Assembly (NCBI RefSeq): GCF_035917975.1
Contig: NZ_CP109130.1
Coordinates: 6,696,001-6,760,000 of the forward strand
DNA: 64,000 nt
Direction of reading: 5' to 3'
Origin: Streptosporangium sp. NBC_01756
GTDB lineage: Bacteria > Actinomycetota > Actinomycetes > Streptosporangiales > Streptosporangiaceae
The translations under genes were made by a program, and so were the position numbers. The notes below the pieces were generated by a model that made no database searches, was not told where the DNA came from, and saw nothing but the letters and a program-made list of their open reading frames with translations. The number at the start of each line of letters is the position of its first letter. The first letter of the stretch is position 1. This document shows, one piece after another, positions 51,761 to 61,370 of this stretch.

Positions 51761-52769
51761 ACATCCTGGAGATCCGCGGCCTCAGCGTGGACTACCTGTC
51801 GGCGGGAGGTACCGTGCACGCGGTCGACGACGTCTCGCTGGACCTGCGGCGCGGTGAGATCCTCGGGGTCGCCGGGGAGAGCGGCAGCGGCAAGTCGACG
51901 CTCGCGCACGCCCTCGGACGGCTGCTGCGGCCCCCGGCCGTGATCACCGGCGGCTCCATCCTCTACCACCGGGCCGGCGGCGGGCCCGTCGACGTCCTGG
52001 ACCTCGACCGGGCGGCGCTGCGGGCGTTCCGCTGGAAGGAGCTCGCGATCGTCTTCCAGAGCGCGATGAACTCCCTCAACCCGGTGAGCACCATCGGCGC
52101 CCAGATCGACGACGTGCTCCGCACCCACGAGCGCGAGCTGCCGCGCAAGGCCAGGACCGAACGGGCGGCCGAACTGCTGCACCGGGTCGGCATCGGCGCG
52201 GACCGGCTACGCAGCTACCCCCATGAGCTCTCCGGCGGCATGCGGCAGCGTGCCGTGATCGCCATCGCGCTCGCCCTCAACCCCGAGATCATCATCATGG
52301 ACGAGCCGACGACCGCCCTCGACGTCGTCGTCCAGCGCGACATCCTGCACGAGATCCGGGCGCTGAAGGACGAGTTCGGCTTCGCGGTCGTCTTCATCAC
52401 GCACGACCTGTCGCTGCTCATGGAGATCTCCGACCGCATCGCGGTCATGTACGCCGGCCGGGTCGTGGAGACCGGGGACGCCCGCGCACTGCACCGGGCG
52501 CCGCGTCATCCGTACACGCTCGGCCTGCTGCGGTCCTTCCCCAAGCTGCGCGGGCCCCGCCAGGAGCTGCTCAGCATCCCCGGCACACCGCCGGACCTGC
52601 GGGAGCCGCCGCCCGGCTGCGCCTTCCACCCCCGCTGCCGCTTCGCCCTCGACGAGTGCCGCTCGACGCATCCGCTGCTGCGTCCCGGCCCCGCGGGAGC
52701 GGTCGCCTGCCTGCTGCACGACGGGACCGGCGTGCCCGTCCCCACCGGACCGACGTCGGAGGTCGACGC

Positions 52770-52773
<4 letters not shown>
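51757..52773 (+). CDS. ABC transporter ATPase, DppD/OppD-type (first transporter)
   Basis: A 338-residue ATPase. Walker A is GESGSGKST, the Q-loop [19 protein letters not shown], the signature [12 protein letters not shown], Walker [14 protein letters not shown], and the C-terminal oligopeptide extension carries [15 protein letters not shown] and a [14 protein letters not shown] cysteine cluster that in this family often holds an iron-sulfur cluster. GTG 51757 overlaps the upstream stop, and the next gene overlaps this one by ATGA. Confidence 0.95.
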
Positions 52774-53743
<970 letters not shown>

Positions 53744-53759
<16 letters not shown>

Positions 53760-54505
53760 GCCGGGGCGCTCGGCTGCGGCGGATCGTCCAGCCGCCGCAG
53801 CCGGCCCAGCCGGTTGCGGACGCCCTCGAAGTGGGCGTGCACCGCGGCGATGGCCGCCGCCTTGTCCCCGGCCGCGACGGCGGCGTGGATGTCGCGGTGC
53901 CGCCGCACGACGTCGGCCGGGGACTCGTCGGGGCTCCCCAGATTGTCGCGTAGCTGGTGGTAGACGTCCCAGAAGGCGCCGAGAAGCTGCCCGACCAGGG
54001 GGTTGCCCAGCGGGCGGTAGAGCACGTCGTGGAAGAGCCGGTCGGTGTCCGGTGAGACGTCTCCTACGAGAGCCTCGGCCTCCATCTGCTCCATCACCAC
54101 GTCGACCGGGGACAGGTCGGCCTCCTGGTGCCGGTCGATCAGCCGCTGGACCAGGCCGGTTTCGAGGATCTCGCGGATCTCGATGAGGTGGCCGAGATCG
54201 TTCCGGCCGTCCTGCATCGTGATCCGGCCGTGGAAGGCCAGTTCGTCGACCAGGCCGGTCAGCGACATCCGGCCCACGAACATCCCGAAGCCGTGGCGGA
54301 TGTCCACGATGCCGACGGCCTGCAGGGCCTTGAGCGCCTCGCGGACCGAGTTGCGGCTGATCCCGAGCTCCTCGATCAGCTCGGACTCGGTGGGCAGCGG
54401 GTCGCCGGCCGCGAGCCTGCGCCGCAGGATGATGTCCTTGACGGCCTCTTGGACCTCGACGGCACGGCTGAGCCGGCCGCGGAACGGGCGGGGGGCTGTG
54501 GTCAC
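53744..54505 (-). CDS. GntR-family regulator (FadR/FCD subfamily) of the catabolic island
   Basis: A 253-residue repressor. The winged helix-turn-helix is at about 10-80 ([61 protein letters not shown]), followed by an FCD domain with [18 protein letters not shown] and [22 protein letters not shown], including metal-ligand-type residues. GTG 54505 has AGGGGAA eight bases upstream; the frame is open further but becomes unlike protein. It lies between the two transporters and is divergent from the second one, with a palindrome at 54753-54764, so it probably controls the second transporter, the aldolase and the GH42 enzyme. Confidence 0.92.
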
Positions 54506-54752
54506 GGTGGTTCCCCTGTGATCGGCGGCCGGTGGCGGTGCCCCGCGCCGGGTGGCAGTCGTCGGTGGTGCGAGACCAGGTCCCCGGCTTGCTCCCGACC
54601 CGACAGCATACGACGCGTTTTTCCGGTCGGTGACGCGGCGGAGCCGCCGGAGGGTGGTCCCGACGAAACATTGCGGACACATTCCCGCCGACTTCTGTTG
54701 ACCAGACGACGGCTCGCCCTCTACGGTCCACTCTAATACACAACGTAGGACG

Positions 54753-54764
54753 TAGGACGTCCTA
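54753..54764. promoter_or_regulatory. Candidate GntR operator TAGGACGTCCTA
   Basis: A perfect 12-bp palindrome, preceded by a direct repeat (cgtaggacgtaggacg), 40 bp before the second solute-binding gene and in the same divergent region as the GntR gene. Its place next to an AT-rich ctctaatacac fits an operator near a promoter. Binding by the GntR protein is inferred. Confidence 0.6.
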
Positions 54765-54804
54765 GGAATTTCTTTCCCTGATTCCGACGCCTGTAGGAGG
54801 CACC

Positions 54805-56427
54805 GTGAGCGCCCCCCCATTCCGGCCTGCCCTCAGCCGCCGCGACTTCCTGCGCTACAGCGGAGCGGCAGGTGCGGCGGCGGCCATCGCGACCTCCCTC
54901 TCCGCCTGTTCGGGCGGACCCGCCTCGACCGGCTCGGTCGGCGCCGGATCGGACAAGGACCTGGTCACCGCTGTCATCGGATACGGCAACGACCAGAGCT
55001 GGGACCCGACGCAGACCGCCTCCGCGTTCACGATGGCCGGCATCAGCCACATCTACGAGGGGCTGCTGGACACCGACCCGATCACGCGCGAGCCGTATCC
55101 CGCCCTGGCCACCGCCTTGCCGGCGGACCCGGCGGCCACCTCGTGGAAGTTCACCCTCCGCGAAGGCGCGAAGTGGCACGACGGCCGGCCGGTGACCGCC
55201 GACGACGTGGTCTTCACCTTCCAGCGGATCCTCGACCCGGCCGAGAACGTGCTCGTCGGCAACTTCTTCAAGGCATGGCTGCGGGAGGTGAAGAAGATCG
55301 ACGACCGCAACGTCGAACTGGTCTTCAAGTTCCCCTTCCCCGACGCGGCGCCCCGGCTGACGATCGCCAAGATCATGCCCAAGCACGTCTTCGGCGCCCC
55401 CGGCGCCTGGGACGCGGCCAAGGGCGGCAAGACCTGCGGATCCGGCCCCTACCGGCAGACCGCGCACAACCCCAAGTCGAACACGACCTTCGAGGCGTTC
55501 GCCGACTACAACGGCCCGCGGCCGGCCACCGTCAAGAAGATGAACTGGCTGTCCATCGTCGACGCGGCGGCCCGGGTCGCCAAGATCTCCGGCGGCGCGG
55601 CCGAGGCGCAGATCGCCGACAACGTCCCCTACGCCAACATCGACCAGCTCGCCGCGTCAGGGCTGACCGTCGAGGGCGGCAAGGGCATGAACCACATGTT
55701 CCTCATGTTCAACACCGGTACGAAACCCTTCGACGACGTGCGGGTACGGCAGGCGCTGCACTACGCGATCGACCGGCAGAAGATGATCCAGGTGGCGCTC
55801 AAGGGGCACGGCACCGCGTCGAGCTCCTTCCTCAACGAGGGGCACCCCGACCACGCCAGGGCGGCCACCGTCTACGACTACGACCCGGACAAGGCCAGGG
55901 CGTTGCTCAAGGAGGCCGGGGCCGAGAACCTGACGATCAACCTGATGGCGGTCAACCTGAGCTGGATCACCGACTGCCTGCCGACCATCGCCGCCTCCTG
56001 GGAGGCGGTCGGCGTCAAGACCACGCTGGAGCCGCAGGACACCGCCGCGCTGTTCGCCAAGATGGACCAGTTCCAGGAGTACCAGGTGGTCGCCGCCGCG
56101 TCGAACCCCAACCAGTTCGGCATGGACGCCGACCTGATCCTGCACTACAACTACGTCCGCGGCGGCCTGTGGATGAAGTACAGCCGCTGGGAGGGCGGCA
56201 AGGCGGCCAAGGACCTCTTCGAGATGATGGACAGGGCCACCGAGGAGCCGGACAAGTCGGCGAAGACCGAGCTGGTCCGCGAATACATCGACGTCATCGC
56301 CGAGCAGGCGGTGCTCTACCCGGTCGTGCACACCGAGTTGATGACCGCCTGGGATCCGAGGAAGGTCTCCGGAGTCCGCCCGCAGCCGTACCCGGGCATC
56401 AACCTGCTGCAGGCCAAGCGCACCTGA
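54805..56427 (+). CDS. ABC transporter solute-binding lipoprotein, family 5 (second transporter)
   Basis: A 540-residue DppA-type binding protein. Its N-terminus SRRDFLRYSGAAGAAAAIATSLSAC combines a twin-arginine motif (Arg12-Arg13) with a lipobox (Cys35), so it is exported folded by Tat and lipid-anchored; the first transporter's binding protein uses a Sec-type signal. Family blocks: GLLDTDPITREPYPALATALP, WHDGRPVTADDVVFTFQRIL, VRQALHYAIDRQKMIQVALKGHG. AGGAGG lies seven bases before GTG 54805. Ligand unknown; with GH42 and a DapA-type enzyme downstream, an oligosaccharide or sugar acid conjugate is plausible. Confidence 0.94.
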   Translation: MSAPPFRPALSRRDFLRYSGAAGAAAAIATSLSACSGGPASTGSVGAGSDKDLVTAVIGYGNDQSWDPTQTASAFTMAGISHIYEGLLDTDPITREPYPALATALPADPAATSWKFTLREGAKWHDGRPVTADDVVFTFQRILDPAENVLVGNFFKAWLREVKKIDDRNVELVFKFPFPDAAPRLTIAKIMPKHVFGAPGAWDAAKGGKTCGSGPYRQTAHNPKSNTTFEAFADYNGPRPATVKKMNWLSIVDAAARVAKISGGAAEAQIADNVPYANIDQLAASGLTVEGGKGMNHMFLMFNTGTKPFDDVRVRQALHYAIDRQKMIQVALKGHGTASSSFLNEGHPDHARAATVYDYDPDKARALLKEAGAENLTINLMAVNLSWITDCLPTIAASWEAVGVKTTLEPQDTAALFAKMDQFQEYQVVAAASNPNQFGMDADLILHYNYVRGGLWMKYSRWEGGKAAKDLFEMMDRATEEPDKSAKTELVREYIDVIAEQAVLYPVVHTELMTAWDPRKVSGVRPQPYPGINLLQAKRT

Positions 56428-56429
56428 CC

Positions 56430-57389
56430 ATGGCCGTCATCGCCAGGATGCTTCTCCGCCGCGTCCTCATCCTGATCCCGCTGCTGCTGGGCGTCGTCCT
56501 GTTCGTCTTCATCGTCATGCGGTTCTCGAACAGCAAGCCCGAGTACGCCTACTTCCAGGGCGCCAACCCGACCCCGGAACAGATCCACCGGTTCCAGGTC
56601 GAGAACGGCCTGCTGGACCCGCTGCCGCTGCGGTACGTGCGCTTCGTCGGCGACCTGCTCCACGGTGACATGGGCACCAGCGTGCTCACCAAGGCCCCCG
56701 TGCTCGACTCGGTGCTCACCGCGCTGCCGCTGACCGTCCAGCTCACCTTCCTGGGGCTGGGAATCGCCGTGGTCGTCGCCCTGGTCTTCGGCGTCACCGC
56801 GGCGCTCTTCCGGGATCGCTGGCCCGACCAGGTCATCCGGGTGGTGTCGCTGGTCGGGGTGGCGGCCCCGGCCTTCTGGCTGGCGCTGCTGATGATCCAG
56901 TGGCTCGCGGTGGGCAAGGGGATCTTCCCGACCGGCGGGTACATCAACCCCGCCGACTCCCTCACCGGCTGGCTGCAATCGATGACACTGCCCGCCCTGT
57001 CGCTGTCCCTCCCGGTGGCGGCCCAGCTCATCCGGATCATCCGCACCTCCATGGTCGAGGAACTGGACCGGGACTACGTCCGCACCGCGATCGGCAGCGG
57101 GCTCCCCCCGCTGGTGGTCGTCGGGCGCAACGTGCTGCGCAACGCGCTGATCAACCCGCTCACGGTGCTGGGCCTGCGGATCGGGTACCTGCTCGGCGGC
57201 GCGGTGGTCATCGAGCAGATCTACTCCCTCCCCGGAATGGGGCAACTAATGATCAACGCCGTACGTGACGGCGACCCGGCGGTGGTCCAGGGCGTGGTGC
57301 TGACCATCGCCGTCGGATTCATGGTCGTCAACCTGGTCGTCGACATCCTCTACCTGCTGGTCAATCCCCGGCTGAGGAGCGCGGCCTGA
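56430..57389 (+). CDS. ABC transporter permease, DppB-type (second transporter)
   Basis: A 319-residue permease from ATG 56430, two bases after the preceding stop codon: MLLRRVLILIPLLLGVVLFVFIVMRF anchor, PLTVQLTFLGLGIAVVVALVFGV, EAA-type loop DYVRTAIGSGLPPLVVVGRNVLRNAL and GGAVVIEQIYSLPGMGQLMINAV. It overlaps the next gene by TGATG. Six transmembrane segments are visible. Confidence 0.95.
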   Translation: MAVIARMLLRRVLILIPLLLGVVLFVFIVMRFSNSKPEYAYFQGANPTPEQIHRFQVENGLLDPLPLRYVRFVGDLLHGDMGTSVLTKAPVLDSVLTALPLTVQLTFLGLGIAVVVALVFGVTAALFRDRWPDQVIRVVSLVGVAAPAFWLALLMIQWLAVGKGIFPTGGYINPADSLTGWLQSMTLPALSLSLPVAAQLIRIIRTSMVEELDRDYVRTAIGSGLPPLVVVGRNVLRNALINPLTVLGLRIGYLLGGAVVIEQIYSLPGMGQLMINAVRDGDPAVVQGVVLTIAVGFMVVNLVVDILYLLVNPRLRSAA

Positions 57390-59353
57390 TGCGAAGAGGA
57401 CTGACGGACGCGCTGACCCGGCCCGGGATCACCTTCCGGAGGCTGTCCCCGCTGTCGTGGGCCGCCCTGGGCATTCTGGCGGTGGTCATCCTCGCCGCCC
57501 TGTTCGCACCCCTGCTGGCCCCGCACTCGCCGTACCTCCAGCAGGCCGCCGGCGGCGGGCCCTCCGCCGGCCACTGGATGGGGCTGGACAGCGCCAACCG
57601 CGACATCCTGAGCCGGCTGATGCACGGGGCGCGCTGGTCGCTCCTCATCGGTCTGGGAGCGACCGCCCTGGCGCTGGTGGCCGGGTCCGTCGTCGGAGCC
57701 GTCGCCGCCACCTCCCGCAGATGGATCGACGAGACGATCATGCGGGTCCTCGACGTCGTCATGGCCTTTCCCGGGATCGCGCTGGCCGCGGTGCTGGTGG
57801 CGGTCTTCGGCGGCAGCGTCACGGTGCTGGTGGCCGCGATCGGCTTCCTGTACATGCCGTCGGTGGCCCGCGTGGTCCGGGCCAACGTGCTGGCGCAGTA
57901 CGGAGAGGACTACGTGGCGGCCGAGAGGATCATCGGTGCCCGGACCCCGCACATCCTGATCAGGCATGTGGCCGTCAACTGTGCGGCGCCCGTGCTGGTG
58001 TTCTGCACGGTGACGGTCGCCGACGCCATCGTCTTCGAGGCGTCGCTGTCCTTCATCGGCGCCGGGGTCCGGCCGCCCGACCCGTCCTGGGGCAGCGTCA
58101 TCGCCGACGGCAGGAACATGGTGCTTCTCGGAGGATGGTGGGCCACCGTCTTCCCCGGCCTGCTGATCCTGCTCACCGTGCTCTCGCTGAACATCCTGTC
58201 CGAAGGGGTGTCCGACGCCTGGGCGGCGCCGGCGGCCCGGCGGCCCGCCGACCCGGAGAAGCCTGCCGAGGTGGATGCCCTGGAGCAGGCGCGGCCCGGG
58301 ACCGGAGAGGTCACCGAGCTGCCGGGGCTGGCCGAGGCGGCCCGTCGCCTGGCCGGACGTGCCCGCCCGCTGCCCACCGGCGAGCCGGTCCTGCGGGTGA
58401 CCGACCTGGCCGTCGGCTTCGACGGCCGGCACGACGGCGTGGACATCGTCGACGGGATCTCCTTCGACGTCCGGCCGGGCGAGGTGCTCGGGCTGGTCGG
58501 CGAGTCCGGGTGCGGCAAATCGCTCACCGCGCTGACGGTCATGGGCCTGCAGCCGCGCGGAGCGCGGATCCGCGGCGAGATCCGCTTCGACGGCAAGGAT
58601 CTGCTGAGGCTCTCCCGGCCGGCCCGCCGCAGGCTGCTCGGACACGACATGGCGATGATCTACCAGGACGCCCTCTCCTCGCTGAACCCCGCGATGACCA
58701 TCAAGGCACAGCTGAAGCAGGTGGTCAGGCGGGGCGGCAGGCGGAGCGCGGCCGAGCTGCTGGAGCTGGTCGGGCTGGACCCGGCGCGGACCCTGCCCGC
58801 CTACCCGCACGAGCTGTCCGGCGGCCAGCGCCAGCGGGTGCTCATCGCGATGGCCCTGTCCCGCAGCCCCAAACTGATCATCGCCGACGAGCCCACCACC
58901 GCCCTGGACGTGACGGTCCAGGCGCAGGTGATCGAACTGCTGCTGCGGCTCCGGTCCGAACTCGGCTTCGCCCTGGTCCTGGTCTCCCACGACCTCGCCC
59001 TGGTGGCCGACGTCACCGACCGGGTCGTGGTGATGTACGGCGGGCAGATCGTCGAGACCGGGATCACCGCGGCACTCGTCGGAGCCCCGGCGCACCACTA
59101 CGCCCGGGGACTGCTCGGCTCGGTGCTGTCGCTGGAGGCCGGCGCGGAGCGGCTCACCCAGATCCGCGGGGTGGTCCCGTCCCCCGCCGACTTCCCCGCC
59201 GGCTGCCGGTTCGCCGACCGCTGCCCGATGGCCACGGACGTCTGCCGCACGGACGCCCCCCGGCTGGACGGAGACGTCCACCGCCACTCGGTGGCCTGTC
59301 ACCATCCGGCGGTCGAGATCACGACTCCGGTGTTCGCCGGGAAGGAGACCTGA
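57389..59353 (+). CDS. Fused ABC permease (DppC-type) and ATPase (DppD-type), second transporter
   Basis: A 654-residue fusion. Residues 1-277 are a complete DppC-type permease (SPLSWAALGILAVVILAALFAPLLA; HWMGLDSANRDILSRLMHGARWSLLIGL; EAA loop DYVAAERIIGARTPHILIRHV; IVFEASLSFIGAGVRPPDPSWG). A Pro/Glu-rich linker follows at 278-333. Residues 334-654 are a DppD ATPase: Walker A GESGCGKS (371-378), [28 protein letters not shown], and a C-terminal CRFADRCPMATDVC cluster. No stop or frameshift separates the parts. Such fusions occur in some Dpp/Opp systems, and the first transporter of this island has them separate. Confidence 0.95.
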   Translation: MRRGLTDALTRPGITFRRLSPLSWAALGILAVVILAALFAPLLAPHSPYLQQAAGGGPSAGHWMGLDSANRDILSRLMHGARWSLLIGLGATALALVAGSVVGAVAATSRRWIDETIMRVLDVVMAFPGIALAAVLVAVFGGSVTVLVAAIGFLYMPSVARVVRANVLAQYGEDYVAAERIIGARTPHILIRHVAVNCAAPVLVFCTVTVADAIVFEASLSFIGAGVRPPDPSWGSVIADGRNMVLLGGWWATVFPGLLILLTVLSLNILSEGVSDAWAAPAARRPADPEKPAEVDALEQARPGTGEVTELPGLAEAARRLAGRARPLPTGEPVLRVTDLAVGFDGRHDGVDIVDGISFDVRPGEVLGLVGESGCGKSLTALTVMGLQPRGARIRGEIRFDGKDLLRLSRPARRRLLGHDMAMIYQDALSSLNPAMTIKAQLKQVVRRGGRRSAAELLELVGLDPARTLPAYPHELSGGQRQRVLIAMALSRSPKLIIADEPTTALDVTVQAQVIELLLRLRSELGFALVLVSHDLALVADVTDRVVVMYGGQIVETGITAALVGAPAHHYARGLLGSVLSLEAGAERLTQIRGVVPSPADFPAGCRFADRCPMATDVCRTDAPRLDGDVHRHSVACHHPAVEITTPVFAGKET

Positions 59354-60393
59354 TGGCGACGGACCCCGCCCCGGCGGAGACCCTGCTCGAACTCGCCGAC
59401 GTCCATGTCGTGCACCGGGCGCGCTCCGGCGGCCTGTTCTCCCGCGACCGGGTGTACGCCCTCACCGGGGCGGACCTGACCGTCGCCGCCGGTCAGACGG
59501 TCGGTGTCGTGGGGGAGTCCGGCTGCGGCAAGTCCACCCTGGCCAAGGTGCTCGTGGGGTTGCAGCGGCCCACCTCCGGCACGGTGTCCTTCAGAGGGCG
59601 GGACCTCTGGTCGACGAAGGACGCCGAGCGCCGGACGCTCGTCGGGTCGAGCACCGGAATGATCTTTCAGGATCCGTCCACCGCGCTCAACCGCCGGCTG
59701 CCCGTCCAGCAGATCCTGCGTGACCCGCTGAACGTGCACCGGCGCGGCACCGCGCGGTGGCGGGACGAGCGGGTGCGCGAGCTGCTCGACCTGGTCGGCC
59801 TGCCCCCGAGCTCCGCCGGCCTGCTGCCGGGCCGGCTCTCCGGAGGCCAGCGCCAGCGCGTGGCCATCGCCAGGGCGCTCGCGCTCGAACCGGAGCTGCT
59901 GATCGCGGACGAGCCGACGAGCGCGCTGGACGTCTCGGTCCGCGCCCAGATCCTGAACCTGCTGCTGGAGCTGAAGGGCAGGCTCGGCCTGACGCTGGTC
60001 TTCGTCTCCCACGACATCCAGACGGTGCGGCGGATGAGCGACCAGGTCGTCACGATGTACCTGGGACGGGTCGTCGAGCGGGCTCCCGCGCGGGCCGTAC
60101 CGGACCATGCCCGCCATCCGTACACCCGGGCGCTGTTCTCCGCCACGCCGGGACTGCTCTCGCCGATCAATCCGATCCCGCTGGTGGGCTCGGTGCCGTC
60201 GGCGACGCGGCCGCCGAGCGGATGTCCCTTCCGCACCCGGTGCTGGAAGGCCGACGACGCGTGCGCCGTGGAGATGCCGGCGATGCGGGCCGGCGGCGGC
60301 CCGTCCGGCGACCACCTGTTCCGCTGCCACCACCCGGTCCCCGCCGGGGCCACCGACCTCGACCTGATCAGCCAAGCACAGGAGCGTCAATGA
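59353..60393 (+). CDS. ABC transporter ATPase, DppF-type (second transporter)
   Basis: A 346-residue ATPase from ATG 59353, overlapping the fusion gene's stop by 1 bp. Walker [11 protein letters not shown]-loop MIFQDPSTALNRRLPVQQIL, signature [16 protein letters not shown], Walker B LLIADEPTSALDV, C-terminal RHPYTRALFSATPGL and CPFRTRCWKADDAC cluster. It pairs with the fused ATPase domain to energise the second transporter. The next gene starts inside its stop (ATGA). Confidence 0.95.
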   Translation: MATDPAPAETLLELADVHVVHRARSGGLFSRDRVYALTGADLTVAAGQTVGVVGESGCGKSTLAKVLVGLQRPTSGTVSFRGRDLWSTKDAERRTLVGSSTGMIFQDPSTALNRRLPVQQILRDPLNVHRRGTARWRDERVRELLDLVGLPPSSAGLLPGRLSGGQRQRVAIARALALEPELLIADEPTSALDVSVRAQILNLLLELKGRLGLTLVFVSHDIQTVRRMSDQVVTMYLGRVVERAPARAVPDHARHPYTRALFSATPGLLSPINPIPLVGSVPSATRPPSGCPFRTRCWKADDACAVEMPAMRAGGGPSGDHLFRCHHPVPAGATDLDLISQAQERQ

Positions 60394-61322
60394 CAACCGC
60401 CACCGCACTGACCGGCGTCATCCCCCCGGTGTGCACCCCGTTGACCCCGGACTTCGAGGTCGACACCGGATCGCTGACCCGGCTGGTGGACCATCTGCTG
60501 GCCGGCGGGGTGGACGGGCTGTTCGTCCTCGGCTCCTCCTCGGAGGTGGCGTTCCTGCCGGACGGACACCGGGGGATCGTGCTGGACACGGTGCTGGGGC
60601 ACGTGGGCGGCCAGGTCCCGGTGCTGGCCGGTGTGATCGACATGACCACCCCGAGGGTGCTGGAGCACGTGCGGGCCGCCGTCAAGGCGGGCGCGGACGG
60701 GATCGTGGCGACCGCGCCGTTCTACGCCCGTACCCACCCCGTGGAGATCGACGCGCACTTCCGGGCCGTCGCCGACCGGGCCGGTCTGCCGCTGTACGCC
60801 TACGACCTGCCCGTCTCCGTGCACAGCAAGCTCGGCGCCGACCTCCTGCTCGGCCTGGCGGCCGACGGCGTGCTGGCCGGGGTGAAGGACTCCAGCGGTG
60901 ACGACGCCGGCCTGCGCGAGGTGATCCTCGGCCGGCGGGAACGGGGTGACGTCGGCTCCTTCAGCGTGCTGACCGGATCCGAGCTGACCGTCGACTCCGC
61001 CCTGTGGATGGGGGCCGACGGCGTGGTGCCCGGACTGGGCAACGTCGACCCCCACGGGTACGCGCGGTTGTTCCGCTCGGCGTCGGAGGGCGACTGGGTG
61101 GCCGCCCGCGCCGAGCAGGAACGGCTGTTCCGCCTGTTCGAGCTGGTGCGGGTCGGCGGGGCGCGGATGGGGGCGGGGTCCTCGGCGATGGGTGCCTTCA
61201 AGGCGGCCCTGCACCTGCGCGGGATCATCGACCACCCGACCACCGCGCTGCCGCAGATCCCGCTGGACGGGGACGAGACGGGTCGCGTCGGCGAATACCT
61301 GGCCGCGGCCGGCCTGCTGTGA
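60390..61322 (+). CDS. DapA/NanA-superfamily aldolase or lyase
   Basis: A 310-residue class I aldolase-type TIM barrel. The Schiff-base Lys166 is in AGVKDSSGD, and Tyr138 in LYAYDLP is the matching Tyr. The substrate loop GSSSE (48-52) replaces the GTTGE of true DapA, and the Arg after YNxPG that binds the carboxylate in DapA is absent, so it is not lysine biosynthesis. Relatives include N-acetylneuraminate lyase and sugar-acid dehydratases/aldolases. Overlap with the transporter ATPase and position before the GH42 gene suggest it cleaves a 2-keto-3-deoxy-type sugar acid or related product of the imported compound. Confidence 0.9.
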   Translation: MTTATALTGVIPPVCTPLTPDFEVDTGSLTRLVDHLLAGGVDGLFVLGSSSEVAFLPDGHRGIVLDTVLGHVGGQVPVLAGVIDMTTPRVLEHVRAAVKAGADGIVATAPFYARTHPVEIDAHFRAVADRAGLPLYAYDLPVSVHSKLGADLLLGLAADGVLAGVKDSSGDDAGLREVILGRRERGDVGSFSVLTGSELTVDSALWMGADGVVPGLGNVDPHGYARLFRSASEGDWVAARAEQERLFRLFELVRVGGARMGAGSSAMGAFKAALHLRGIIDHPTTALPQIPLDGDETGRVGEYLAAAGLL

Positions 61323-61370
61323 CGGACCGGTCCGGCCGCCCGGCCGGGCCGCTGGAAGGGAGCGTCGAAA

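Noticed and set aside
60390-61322. 4-hydroxy-tetrahydrodipicolinate synthase (dapA).
   Set aside because: The GTTGE loop is GSSSE and the DapA Arg after the YNxPG segment is absent; the context is sugar uptake, not lysine synthesis.
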